The notes beneath the pieces are model-generated. The model searched no databases, was not told where the DNA came from, and saw only the letters and a list, made by a program, of their open reading frames with translations. The position numbers and the translations under genes were made by a program. From an uncultured Clostridia bacterium (lineage in GTDB: Bacteria; Bacillota; Clostridia; Oscillospirales; Acutalibacteraceae): a DNA stretch of 64,000 nt. The stretch spans positions 17,115 to 81,114 of the forward strand of contig CANQFC010000005.1 in NCBI GenBank assembly GCA_947598155.1, given 5' to 3'. Positions 45,582 through 54,697 of the stretch are shown piece after piece (the stretch's first letter is position 1; each line of letters opens with the position of its first letter).

Positions 45582-45758
45582 ATGTCTGCAGAATCTTATT
45601 TAAAATACGCATATGAACTTTTTAATAAAGCTATAGATGCAGAGGGAAGTACCAGACAGAACTATTTAAAGCAAGCAAAAAATGTTCTTGAAAATTTACC
45701 GTCTGATTATCCCGGGCGTTCTGATTTACTTAGTAAAATCAACAGTTTACTTTATTAA
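45582..45758 (+). CDS. Small helical protein, unknown
   Basis: 58 residues; consensus GGAAGGAG lies 9 bp upstream of the ATG. The product (MSAESYLKYAYELFNKAIDA...) is predicted to be two or three helices, resembling a single TPR/MIT-like hairpin. It sits 33 bp after the protease gene and before a strong terminator, so it is the last gene of that transcript. Confidence 0.7.
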   Translation: MSAESYLKYAYELFNKAIDAEGSTRQNYLKQAKNVLENLPSDYPGRSDLLSKINSLLY

Positions 45759-45820
45759 TTTTTTCTGCTGTAACATATTTTCAAGTAGGTAGTTCACTTC
45801 ACCTATCATCATGACAGGTG

Positions 45821-45870
45821 GCACCTGCCGCCGAGAAGGCACAGTCCTTTCTTGGCGGTGGGTGCTTTTT
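45821..45870 (+). terminator. Intrinsic terminator after the surface protease operon
   Basis: GCACCTGCCGCCGAGAAGG (45821-45839) pairs with CCTTTCTTGGCGGTGGGTGC (45846-45865), then TTTTT. The stem is long with a 6-nt loop. Confidence 0.95.
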
Positions 45871-46021
45871 AATTTCGTTGCCTTTTATCTTTTGGAGATT
45901 TTGTAAAACAAACTTCTCTTGCCGCATTTGGTTCGGCGGTGCTGAAATTATATGTTCCGTTTTTTAAACGTATAAATGACATTTTATCCTCTCCTTAAAA
46001 TTTTTGTAAAATTTTTCAACT

Positions 46022-46070
46022 TTTTGTCACATTTTCGTCTTTTTAGCTGTTGTATGTATATGAAGGGGTT
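46022..46070 (+). promoter_or_regulatory. Orphan ECF-type promoter-like sequence
   Basis: TTTTGTCAC, then GTCTTTTTAGCTGTTGTATG and TATATGAAGGGGT, aligns with the sequence before the secreted protein gene at 57827 (TTTGTAAC, TCTTTTTCAACTGTTATATA, TAGTGAAGGG). It points into the 3' end of the integrase gene in antisense. The 1-2 hundred bases before it otherwise hold only AT-rich sequence. Confidence 0.45.
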
Positions 46071-46081
46071 AAATATATTGT

Positions 46082-46990
46082 TTATAGGCTAAAGAACATC
46101 TTGTTCCTCGGGTGTTTTGACTCTAATATTTCACGGGTTTTGCCTGTGCTTATGTGCGTGTAAATCTGCGTGGTCGCAATGGAGCTGTGCCCGAGAAATT
46201 GCTGAATATACCGTATATCAACATCTTCATTGTGAAGTTCGGTTGCAAATGTGTGCCTGAACATATGCGGCGTAATGTGCAACGGCGCGCTGACAGCCTT
46301 CGCATAATCATTCACCATATACCGTATGGACTGTTCGGACAAGCGATTGCCCAATCTGTTTACAAGCAAATAGTTCAAATTGTATGAGCGAACGGACAGG
46401 TAATTGTTTATCATCTTACTCAAATCATTGCTTATGCACATAATGCGCTCCTTTGAGCCCTTGCCGAATATACGGATTGTGTTATCCCCGAGATTTATTG
46501 CTGAGATTTTTAAATTTGACACCTCAGATACCCTCATACCCGTTGAAAACAGCAATTCAAGGACAACTATATTGCGTAAGGTTACTTCCTTTTGAAATGC
46601 GGTAAGCGATACGGAATATTGCTTGTAGGCATAAGCGAGCATATCCTGAATACAGCTTAGCGGTATTGTCCTCGGCAGTTTAATAGGCTCTTTGTATTTG
46701 AGAATGATTTTATGAAACGGGTTGAAATCAATAATGTCCTCAATCTCCATATATCTGTAAAAGGCTTTAACGCAGGCAATCTTTCGCTTGGCGCTTTTGG
46801 GCTTGTACCGGCTGTGCAGAATATTGATATATGAATTGAGCTCGTTTTTATCAAAGCAGTCACGCCCGTTCATAAAGATGCAAAACTGCTTTAAATCGAT
46901 TTTGTAAGCTTTGAGGGTTAAATCGCTCAAACCTTTAAGCGACTTGCAGGCAATTAAATATTTATCTTTTTCTTCACTTAAATTAAACAT
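46082..46990 (-). CDS. Tyrosine recombinase/phage-type integrase (XerC/D-like)
   Basis: 302 residues; the ATG at 46990 has CGGAGG upstream on the reverse strand. N-terminal SAM-like core-binding domain, then the catalytic domain with Arg in STGMRVSEVSNL, Lys in GKGSKERIM, HxxR in HITPHMFRHTF, His in LGHSSIATTQIY, and the Tyr nucleophile in the same segment (QIYTHIS). The catalytic residues are intact. It borders the defence genes and probably mediated capture of the island or inverts a local segment. Attachment sites are not identified. Confidence 0.92.
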   Translation of the reverse strand: MFNLSEEKDKYLIACKSLKGLSDLTLKAYKIDLKQFCIFMNGRDCFDKNELNSYINILHSRYKPKSAKRKIACVKAFYRYMEIEDIIDFNPFHKIILKYKEPIKLPRTIPLSCIQDMLAYAYKQYSVSLTAFQKEVTLRNIVVLELLFSTGMRVSEVSNLKISAINLGDNTIRIFGKGSKERIMCISNDLSKMINNYLSVRSYNLNYLLVNRLGNRLSEQSIRYMVNDYAKAVSAPLHITPHMFRHTFATELHNEDVDIRYIQQFLGHSSIATTQIYTHISTGKTREILESKHPRNKMFFSL

Positions 46991-47258
46991 AAAAAATCCT
47001 CCGTATAATGATACAAACATTATGACGGAGAAAGTTAAAAAAGTCGATTGAAAATGATAAATTTTTGCAAAAAGTGTGCAGTTTTGTCATATTTTTCTGA
47101 TTTTTTGCATTTGGGATTGTTTTATTTAGCATTGTGTGCTATTTAAAAATAGAAAGATTATATTTTATGTGAAGACTCATGTCTACTAATTCTGCAAAAA
47201 ACTAATCCCTAAATCGGGAATACTTGGAAAAACATTAAAAAAATTTTTGGAGTTCAAT

Positions 47259-47837
47259 ATGGACAAAAGAAAACCTTCAATATGTAATCTCAAAGTTATA
47301 TTTTATTTGATTTCATTATGGCTACTTTTTATTCTTGCATCTATTAATACTATTAATCTGTTTGAAAACGGAAAATTTATAGGAAAAGAGAATATTATTA
47401 AAAACAATATTTTTACTATTATACTTTTTATTTTTAGCATAGTTTCACTTGGACTTACAAAAATTGTTAACTTCAATCGAAAAGGTGTGATGAATCCAAG
47501 CTATAAAATATCCGCAATAAAAAATGAAAATTACGAAGTAATGACATTCTTAGCAACATATATTATTCCACTGGCATGTATTAACTTAATTGAAGTTAAA
47601 TCTTTTGTCGTTTTTATCATATTGGTTGTTGTTCTTGGTATTATTGTGACTAAAATGAATTTATATATGGCTAATCCTACTTTGGCTCTGCTTGGGTATA
47701 AATTATACTCAATCGAAGTTATCAATGATAATGATAATTACATTGTAATATCAAAAGATGATCTTCAGGTTGGAGACGATATTGAATGGAAAATTCTTGA
47801 TAATAAAAGATGGTATGTAAGGAAGGTAAAAAAGTGA
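47259..47837 (+). CDS. kwaA: Kiwa anti-phage system membrane protein KwaA
   Basis: 192 residues; TTTTTGGAG precedes the ATG at 47259. Four membrane helices (about 10-32, 45-68, 95-113, 116-135) are followed by YMANPTLALLGYKLYSIEV and a short soluble tail (IVISKDDLQVGDDIEWK). The helix count, this post-helix motif and the coupled DUF4868 gene identify KwaA. In described Kiwa systems KwaA is the membrane component that senses infection together with KwaB. AT-rich, so probably acquired. Confidence 0.85.
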   Translation: MDKRKPSICNLKVIFYLISLWLLFILASINTINLFENGKFIGKENIIKNNIFTIILFIFSIVSLGLTKIVNFNRKGVMNPSYKISAIKNENYEVMTFLATYIIPLACINLIEVKSFVVFIILVVVLGIIVTKMNLYMANPTLALLGYKLYSIEVINDNDNYIVISKDDLQVGDDIEWKILDNKRWYVRKVKK

Positions 47838-48790
47838 ATAAATGTGATTTAAAAAATAAGCTATCAAATATTCTCGATTCTACTAAATCAATTTCTTTAT
47901 TTTTAGTTTTAAATACAAATGATGGAATTTCAATAAAAAAAGCTGATATTGAAAATGGTGAAACAACAAATGAAATAAATGAATTGTTTAGAAATCGCAT
48001 AAGAGAAATTACAACAAATGAAGAAATTGGAGTTATAAATTTATCATCGGCCGATGAGCGTGCAAATGTAATATATGAGTACGACTACGATGAATATCCA
48101 GATGAAATGTTATTCATAAAGAACTTTGATATAAAACAGGCTGTCAACTATGAGCTTTTCTCATTTGCTCACGATAGTTTGCGTTCCTTAATAGGATATT
48201 TAATATATATCGGAGATATGAATAGGGGTATAGTCTGCTTCAAAAAGCATTACGCCATAACTATGATAAAGAGAGGCTCTTTTCTAATATATAAACACAG
48301 AGAAAGATTCAAAAAACTTGATGCCGAAGATATCATTCGATTAAATAATGATATAGGTCTATTTAAACTTGAAAATAAAATATTTGTATTGGATGTTAAC
48401 ATTATTGAGAAATATTTTGGATTTGAAGAACTTATCCGCAAACGCGCAAGTATAACAATTGATAGCATTGAGAATAAAGGAATCATTGAAAATGTTAACG
48501 CATTAAAAAATGCGGCTACAGATTTCTCTTTTTCTAAGAAACTTTCAAAAATTGCTGAACAATCCCTGATTATTACTCAATCTATACCAAATGATAAAAT
48601 TATTGAGTTTTCAAAAACACATCCAGGATTAAAGGGTAAGTTTTCATACAGTAACACAGGAAGTAAAATTGTTCTGAAAAGCAAATCATCACAAATTGCT
48701 TTTCTTAAACTATTAAATGACGATTTTTTAATATCAGAACTAACAAATCAACCTTATGATTCCTTAGCTAAGGATAGAATAACTACATAA
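47834..48790 (+). CDS. kwaB: Kiwa anti-phage system protein KwaB (DUF4868)
   Basis: 318 residues; the GTG at 47834 overlaps the kwaA stop by 4 bp with AAGGAAGG upstream. DUF4868-type sequence: YDYDEYPDEMLFIKNFD, ITMIKRGSFLIYKHRERF, IFVLDVNIIEKYFGFEELI. The length matches known KwaB proteins. KwaB is the cytosolic, DNA-associated effector of Kiwa. The next gene, a carbamoyltransferase, begins 46 bp later on the same strand. Confidence 0.88.
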   Translation: MNKCDLKNKLSNILDSTKSISLFLVLNTNDGISIKKADIENGETTNEINELFRNRIREITTNEEIGVINLSSADERANVIYEYDYDEYPDEMLFIKNFDIKQAVNYELFSFAHDSLRSLIGYLIYIGDMNRGIVCFKKHYAITMIKRGSFLIYKHRERFKKLDAEDIIRLNNDIGLFKLENKIFVLDVNIIEKYFGFEELIRKRASITIDSIENKGIIENVNALKNAATDFSFSKKLSKIAEQSLIITQSIPNDKIIEFSKTHPGLKGKFSYSNTGSKIVLKSKSSQIAFLKLLNDDFLISELTNQPYDSLAKDRITT

Positions 48791-48794
48791 AAGT

Positions 48795-48815
48795 ATAAAG
48801 GATAACTATTTATTA
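48795..48815 (+). repeat. 21-bp inverted repeat, left copy, upstream of the carbamoyltransferase
   Basis: ATAAAGGATAACTATTTATT followed by A. The exact reverse complement is at 53770-53790, so each copy lies just upstream (21 and 36 bp) of a gene start, the two genes converging. Either a shared promoter/operator or the ends of an inserted 5.0-kb segment. Confidence 0.85.
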
Positions 48816-48836
48816 TCTTTAAAAATGGAGGTAAAT

Positions 48837-50507
48837 ATGAAAATTGCATTAGGAATACATGTTAAGCACGACAGAGGCGCATGCTTGATTATTGATGGAA
48901 AAGTTGTAGCTAATATAGCTAATGAACGTTTGGACAGGATAAAATATTCATCGTCCCCAGAAATACCATATGAATCAATTGATGCTTTATTTAAATATTG
49001 CAATATTGATATTTCGCAGGTATCATGCATCGGTATATCAAGTGCTGGATTAGAAAGTGAAAAAGTAAAGCAATTCTATAAAGACGAATTTTTTAAGCAT
49101 TACAATTGCCCTAATATTCCATTCTTTTTTGTATCACATCATTTAGCACATGCATATTCGGTCTTTTATTCATCACCATTTGATGAGAGTTTAATTTTTA
49201 TTGCGGATGGTGGAGGTGACTATGTTTTAGATAAACAAGAAGCCGAAACATTATACTATGGAAAGCAAGGAAAAGTTCAACAGTTATCTACTCGTTTACA
49301 AAATATTGCTGTTCGCAAGATGGAATATCCTGTAAACACTATATATCCTTTTATGCCTGAACACATTCGTGAATATCAAATTAGTTTAGCTAGAAAATAT
49401 GAACAAATTACTCATTTGATTGGATTTGGCTTTGGACAAAGTGGTAAAACAATGGGACTCGCATCATACGGAAAATCTTATTTTGACTATTCGAATTTAA
49501 ATTATCAAGACCTAAAATATAGTCTTAAATACAGAGACATAATAGAGGATATTTATGCATTGCAATTGATGTCAGGAAAAAGCCATTATGACTTTATTGC
49601 ATGCGAACGTCATAATATAGCAGCTACGCTTCAGGAATTTACTGAGCATGCACTTATTTCATTACTTAAAAATCTTCAAATAAAATATCATTGTGAAAAT
49701 CTCTGCCTTGCAGGAGGAATCTTTTTAAATTGTCTTACAAATCATAAAATTATATGTGAATGTAATTATAAAAATGTGTTTATACTTCCTTCGGCAGGAG
49801 ATGACGGACAAGCATTAGGAAGTGCATATTTTGCGTATTTGGAATTATTTGGATATAGTTCTAAATTCAAAATCAGTTTACCTTATATTGGATTAAGTTA
49901 CAGTGATAAAGAAATTGAGGATGCAATTCTCGCAAAAAATCTTTCATATCAAAAATTTTCTGATGAAGAACTTGCAAAAATAGTAGCGCAACATATTTGT
50001 GAAAATAAAATTGTTGGTATGCATAGAGGAAATTCTGAAATAGGTCCAAGAGCTTTATGTCATAGAAGCATTATAGCAAATCCCCAAAACCCTTATATGA
50101 AAGATATTTTAAATTTACGAGTAAAACACCGTGAAGAATTTCGTCCTTTTGCGCCAACTGTTACGGAAGAGGATCAGTTTGAATACTTTGATTTAAAAGT
50201 ATCCTCCGAATACATGTTGTTAGCTCCGCTGGTCAAAGAGAAATACCGGGCAAAACTGCCATCTGTTACACATGTAGATAATACAGCACGCGTTCAGGCA
50301 ATATCAAAAGAAAAAGACCCATTTATTCACAAATTATTGCTTGAAATAAAAAAACTTATTGGTGTTTCCGTAGTTTTAAATACATCATTTAATGTGGATG
50401 GAGAGCCAATAGTAGAGACCCCAAGAGATGCTATAAATACATTTTTGAAAACAAATATTGATGTTTTAGTTATAGGGAATTATTTTATAACAAAAACTAA
50501 AGAATAA
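48837..50507 (+). CDS. NodU/CmcH-family O-carbamoyltransferase
   Basis: 556 residues; GGAGG lies 7 bp before the ATG at 48837. N-terminal ASKHA-type carbamoyl-adenylate domain: GIHVKHDRGACLI, VSHHLAHAYSVFY (metal His), IFIADGGGDY, SGKTMGLASYG, LAGGIFLNCLTNHK, SAGDDGQALGSA. C-terminal carbamoyltransferase domain: NSEIGPRALCHRSI, FRPFAPTV, VLNTSFNVDGEPIV. Both halves are intact. The family transfers carbamoyl from carbamoyl phosphate and ATP to a hydroxyl of a sugar, antibiotic or nucleoside. The acceptor here is unknown; its position between Kiwa and a nuclease-STAND protein makes a nucleic-acid or signal-molecule target conceivable. It overlaps the convergent gene by 11 bp. Confidence 0.85.
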   Translation: MKIALGIHVKHDRGACLIIDGKVVANIANERLDRIKYSSSPEIPYESIDALFKYCNIDISQVSCIGISSAGLESEKVKQFYKDEFFKHYNCPNIPFFFVSHHLAHAYSVFYSSPFDESLIFIADGGGDYVLDKQEAETLYYGKQGKVQQLSTRLQNIAVRKMEYPVNTIYPFMPEHIREYQISLARKYEQITHLIGFGFGQSGKTMGLASYGKSYFDYSNLNYQDLKYSLKYRDIIEDIYALQLMSGKSHYDFIACERHNIAATLQEFTEHALISLLKNLQIKYHCENLCLAGGIFLNCLTNHKIICECNYKNVFILPSAGDDGQALGSAYFAYLELFGYSSKFKISLPYIGLSYSDKEIEDAILAKNLSYQKFSDEELAKIVAQHICENKIVGMHRGNSEIGPRALCHRSIIANPQNPYMKDILNLRVKHREEFRPFAPTVTEEDQFEYFDLKVSSEYMLLAPLVKEKYRAKLPSVTHVDNTARVQAISKEKDPFIHKLLLEIKKLIGVSVVLNTSFNVDGEPIVETPRDAINTFLKTNIDVLVIGNYFITKTKE

Positions 50508-53500
50508 TATGATAGTTTGTTTGACTTTCCCTTAAAAGATTTTCTGGTTGAAAGTCTGTAAAAAGAACCAATTTATTTTTCGCTTGATTATATTGATGTA
50601 CTAAAAATGGCTCTACAATATTTTTTTCATTATTATTTCTATTTGCAGAGTATATGCTTTTACCAGTATAGGTAACTAAAGCCATATTTTTATAAAACTC
50701 TGATTCAAATTTGTGTTCTTGAAAATAATATCCAATGTTACTTAAAGCCAAGATATTTCCATGACACAGGTCTCGATTACCTATGTATAGTAGCCCACGA
50801 TTTTTCAAAATTTCAAATACTGTAATAAAGGACTTGTATATGCTATCTTCTTCATAATTCAGACGCATTTTAATAATAGCATTTAAATTGTTTAATCTCC
50901 ACAAATATCCAACTATTCCATAGGAAGTACTAAGATCAATAGCTTTATCAGTGTACTCTTTTGCTAAACAAATAGATCCTTTTGAGTTTTTTAATAGATT
51001 ACATATTGCAAGAAGAAAATAACTATGAATCTTAGCCCGACTAAAGTTGTTTTTTTCAGCGTATTCAAGTAACGAATTGATTTCTTCTATTAGAATGTCC
51101 CAGTTGTCTGTTTTATTGTTGAGAATTTTCATTCCGCAAAGATCTAAATCATTATCGGTTTTTATCCTTTCTGATGGAACTACTTTGTTCAATTCAATTG
51201 ATTTTTGCAAACAGGTTTTACAAGAACTTCTGTCCAAATATAAATAGAGTTTATATTTAGACCTGTTTGCCAACATTTGCAATTTAGTATCATGTAAATC
51301 ATCTGCTAAGTTGATAGAAAGCGTATTGTATTTTATCGCAAGGTTTTTGAGATTAAAATGTTTATATACTGAAGCTAATCTATCATATAAATCAAAAAGC
51401 GTTTCATTGTCTAATATATTTTTATCGTATAACCATTGGGCCTGTATTTCTTTTAACAATGTTTCTCCATCAGTATATAATCCTGAATTCATTAATGCAT
51501 GCGCCTTAAGTTCTAAAATTGAAAGCTGAAATTTTTTATCATCAATAAAATTAAATTTTTTGAGTTTTTCTAAAACCTTATCACTTTCATTTACAGCGTT
51601 TATTGGTGCAAAATGATGTAGAGTAATGTAAACACGCATCAATAGTGCACGCTTTGCAATATCCAAATTACCGTTTTTGCGTCTATACAATTCAAAAATA
51701 TCATTTAAATATTCATAATATTCTATGTTGACATTGATATTTGATATATTATCTGTATTTAATATCCAATTTTCAATTGGTAAAAAACATTTTTTTGCAT
51801 CTTCATATTTTTTGGCATAAAGATATATTTTACCCATTTGTAAATTATTTAAAACTTCTGACAAGTCAACCTTTTCTAACAATTCTAACGCAATGGATTT
51901 ACATAATTTCTTTGCTTTTTCAAGAGATGTTTTTATGTATAAATATAAACTTTCATGAATAAATATTATATCTCCGCCCGTATCATATTTGACTAGTCTG
52001 CGTCTAAGCAACTCGTTTAGCTGATTATATTCATTTCTAAAAAACTTATAAAAAAAATCATGACTTATTCTTCCATTACATATTGCTAATTTATACATTA
52101 ATTGTAAGCAAAGTTTTCCTTGCGTTTGATTAAGTAAATTATCAATGCGTAATTTGTATATATCCGCAATTTTCTTAGGCATATATATATTAGAATGAAA
52201 TTGATTAATATTAACGATGCCTACTGTGTTGCGATTTTGAAGTCTAACAAGGTCACAATCAAGTAAATATTCTATATACTGGACTATAAAAAGTGGGTTT
52301 TTCATGCTTAATGTAAATAATTTTTCTAATGCATATTTTGGTATGCCATCAATTAGTACTTTTATAAATCTTTTTGTTTCGTCATCGGTAAGAGGTCCTA
52401 TTTCAAAGCAGAATTTTGGAATTTCTGTTTTTGCCCAACTGATGAACGACAGATAATTTATATCTCCGACACTAAAATCGGTTCTTCCACATATGATTAT
52501 GGTGGCATTTATAGGTATGTCTTTGATTGATTTAATTTGTTCAATAAATTCTTTTGATGCATTATGAAAATCATCAAAAACTATAATAGGAGTTTTTCCA
52601 AAATCATTACTACAAGAAAGAAGCATTGTTGATAAACTTTTGTATTCTTTTCTTTCAATATAATTATTTCCTATTAGAAATTTTTGAATTTCTTTTTCAG
52701 GTGAGCGCCCTTTTTGCAATTTACAGTCATAAAAATCAAAATATGTACCTTGTATTTTTGAAAACAACTCTTTTACAAGTCTCGTTTTACCTATACCGGC
52801 ATCGCCCCAAAAACAAATGATGTTAGGTTTGCTTTGTGATTTCAAATCTTTTTCAAGCTTTGCTATAATTTTTTTCCTGTCATCGCCAAAAAAAGGTGGC
52901 TCAAAAATTTGTACTCCATTTATTCCTTTTATCATTACTGTAGATTCTGTTCCATTTACTTGTATATTAAATAGCAACTCTGGTATGCCGTCATAATGGC
53001 TCTGTTCAACAGTTATTTTTCTTACAGCTAAACCTTTAGGATCAATAATAAACGAAATATTATTAACTGAAACATCCCAATCAATATCTGTTTTTAACTG
53101 AAGTGAACAATACTTTTCTATGTTTGCATAATTTCGAAAAAGTAAGTATATATTATATTTGTTTTTTTGATGATGTGAAAGAGACTCGACCTGATATTCA
53201 TAATAGAAATCTACAGTATTTGATTTTTTGTATGGATTATTTAGCGTAGTTTTTATTCCTAATAAATCTATTTCCGTACCCAAAAGGAAACTATCAATTA
53301 ATTTGAATTTGATATCATGGCTAGCGAGCTCCTCAGAAATATACCAACATGCTTGGGGCAAAATCTCGCCATTGGTCACTAATACATAATAATCAATGTC
53401 TTGAAACTGTGCTCTTGAAGAGCTTGATGAGATTTTATCATATCTTAATACATCATCATCTGTACTTTTACACTCGAAATATATATTTACTTTTTTCTTC

Positions 53501-53733
53501 CCTGAAGATGTGAATTTTTGCCCCAAAATAAAAAAACTATCAATTTCCGATGTAACAATGATATCTTTTCCACCATCGCCAATATAATCTGTTTGTATAA
53601 CTTTTATTTTTGGATGAAAATCTCGTAGTTGTAGTTTTATTATATCAGCAACAATATCCTCAAAGGGCTTGCCTAAATTATTTCCTAATTTCCATTTTAT
53701 ATTAGGTGATTTTTCATAATAATATCGTTTCAT
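50497..53733 (-). CDS. Mrr-like nuclease / STAND NTPase / TPR protein (Avs-like defence protein)
   Basis: 1078 residues; TTGGAGG lies 6 bp upstream of the ATG. Residues ~15-160 form a PD-(D/E)XK Mrr-type nuclease: helix Glu25, GDGGKD with Asp57, and YFECKS with Glu87/Lys89. A beta-rich linker covers ~175-280. The STAND NTPase (~283-560) has Walker A GDAGIGKT (310-317) and Walker B IIVFDDF (383-389), followed by winged-helix-like segments. From ~630 to the end are TPR-like helical pairs (ILELKAHALMNSGLYTDGE, LASVYKHFNLKNLAIKYN). The layout is that of antiviral STAND proteins: a sensor repeat region, NTPase switch and nuclease effector. The gene is very AT-rich. It does not match a named Avs type by length. 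Confidence 0.85.
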   Translation of the reverse strand: MKRYYYEKSPNIKWKLGNNLGKPFEDIVADIIKLQLRDFHPKIKVIQTDYIGDGGKDIIVTSEIDSFFILGQKFTSSGKKKVNIYFECKSTDDDVLRYDKISSSSSRAQFQDIDYYVLVTNGEILPQACWYISEELASHDIKFKLIDSFLLGTEIDLLGIKTTLNNPYKKSNTVDFYYEYQVESLSHHQKNKYNIYLLFRNYANIEKYCSLQLKTDIDWDVSVNNISFIIDPKGLAVRKITVEQSHYDGIPELLFNIQVNGTESTVMIKGINGVQIFEPPFFGDDRKKIIAKLEKDLKSQSKPNIICFWGDAGIGKTRLVKELFSKIQGTYFDFYDCKLQKGRSPEKEIQKFLIGNNYIERKEYKSLSTMLLSCSNDFGKTPIIVFDDFHNASKEFIEQIKSIKDIPINATIIICGRTDFSVGDINYLSFISWAKTEIPKFCFEIGPLTDDETKRFIKVLIDGIPKYALEKLFTLSMKNPLFIVQYIEYLLDCDLVRLQNRNTVGIVNINQFHSNIYMPKKIADIYKLRIDNLLNQTQGKLCLQLMYKLAICNGRISHDFFYKFFRNEYNQLNELLRRRLVKYDTGGDIIFIHESLYLYIKTSLEKAKKLCKSIALELLEKVDLSEVLNNLQMGKIYLYAKKYEDAKKCFLPIENWILNTDNISNINVNIEYYEYLNDIFELYRRKNGNLDIAKRALLMRVYITLHHFAPINAVNESDKVLEKLKKFNFIDDKKFQLSILELKAHALMNSGLYTDGETLLKEIQAQWLYDKNILDNETLFDLYDRLASVYKHFNLKNLAIKYNTLSINLADDLHDTKLQMLANRSKYKLYLYLDRSSCKTCLQKSIELNKVVPSERIKTDNDLDLCGMKILNNKTDNWDILIEEINSLLEYAEKNNFSRAKIHSYFLLAICNLLKNSKGSICLAKEYTDKAIDLSTSYGIVGYLWRLNNLNAIIKMRLNYEEDSIYKSFITVFEILKNRGLLYIGNRDLCHGNILALSNIGYYFQEHKFESEFYKNMALVTYTGKSIYSANRNNNEKNIVEPFLVHQYNQAKNKLVLFTDFQPENLLRESQTNYHIIL

Positions 53734-53769
53734 ATAACCTCCAATTTGTTAAAAGTGTTTATCATATGT

Positions 53770-53790
53770 TAATAAATAGTTATCCTTTAT
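53770..53790 (-). repeat. 21-bp inverted repeat, right copy, upstream of the STAND gene
   Basis: Exact reverse complement of 48795-48815. On the reverse strand it lies 36 bp before the STAND start codon, mirroring the position of the left copy before the carbamoyltransferase. Confidence 0.85.
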
Positions 53791-53856
53791 TTAATGTTAA
53801 ATATAAATCATCACATAAGAGAAATTTTAAAGCTTGAAATTAAAACACTATTATCC

Positions 53857-53900
53857 AAACTTTAATCCTATTGAACAATTCTGTAGGATTAAAGTTTTTT
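53857..53900 (+). terminator. Orphan intrinsic terminator
   Basis: AAACTTTAATCCTA (53857-53870) pairs with TAGGATTAAAGTTT (53884-53897), followed by a T run on the + strand. No + strand gene ends here now, suggesting that the gene it served was replaced when the island entered. Confidence 0.75.
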
Positions 53901-54028
53901 ATCTATGTGTGATTTTGGGCTTGCGCTTTCTCATCAATTACTCTTCACAATTTTTTGTCAATTTTATGCTAATTGCTTTGTTCTGATGAGGTAGTAAGGT
54001 ATGAAATTGACTTATCATAGTCATGCTC

Positions 54029-54059
<31 letters not shown>

Positions 54060-54106
54060 GAACTGACGGATAAACACCTCTGAATTGGACTTTTAGCAGA
54101 GACGGC

Positions 54107-54250
54107 TTATGTTAATGAATATTCCACTTCTTGCAATGTATCAAGCAACTGTTTGACCTTAGAATATCCATATTTATAAAAAGCTATATTTTTCACTATT
54201 TTTATAATTCCAATTAGTAGCACTCCAACAAATACAACCACTATTGTCAC
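54107..54250 (-). CDS. Possible 47-residue membrane protein or truncated gene end
   Basis: Reverse-strand frame from a GTG at 54250: one membrane helix (TIVVVFVGVLLIGIIKIV) and a polar tail (YSKVKQLLDTLQEVEYSLT). There is no good ribosome site, and the frame continues upstream only to a nearby TGA. It may be the remaining C-terminus of a larger protein. Confidence 0.3.
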   Translation of the reverse strand: MTIVVVFVGVLLIGIIKIVKNIAFYKYGYSKVKQLLDTLQEVEYSLT

Positions 54251-54621
54251 ATTAGAACTGGGCGCAAATATCTTTAATGCTTTTGCCTGTCATCGCTTTC
54301 GGTATGGATGCCCGTACTGTCTAAGTCCTGAAGGCACTGAAAATCCAATGCGTTCGCTCATGTGGCTTGTCAGATTTCCAACAGCAGAAGGAAAGTAAAA
54401 AATGCGCTGTGCTATTCACTTTTAAAAGAGCAACAGGAGGAAACAAAAAGCCCCTCACTTTCCATGCCGAAAAGTAAGGGGGCTGATAACCGAAAATTTT
54501 TAATTTTTAATATAAAATCAGTTTTGACCCTAATATCAATGATATTTAATCATTTTTCCAATATCGCCTTATACTTGTGGCAAAAATGTCGTAACTTTTA
54601 TGTAAACTTTGAATTGTAATC

Positions 54622-54650
54622 TTGATAATTCCTATCATCTGTGGTACACT
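54622..54650 (+). promoter_or_regulatory. Promoter of the DUF4143 ATPase gene
   Basis: TTGATA (54622-54627), 17-bp spacer, TACACT (54645-54650), 47 bp before the start codon. Confidence 0.55.
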
Positions 54651-54697
54651 ACACTTGAAAGTAATGACAAATTTGTTGTAAGTATGAGGTGAAATGA

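Noticed and set aside
50497..53733. Assignment of the STAND protein to a named Avs type (for example Avs4)
   Set aside because: Domain order fits antiviral STAND proteins in general, but the length is shorter than typical and no type-specific motif could be verified without a search.
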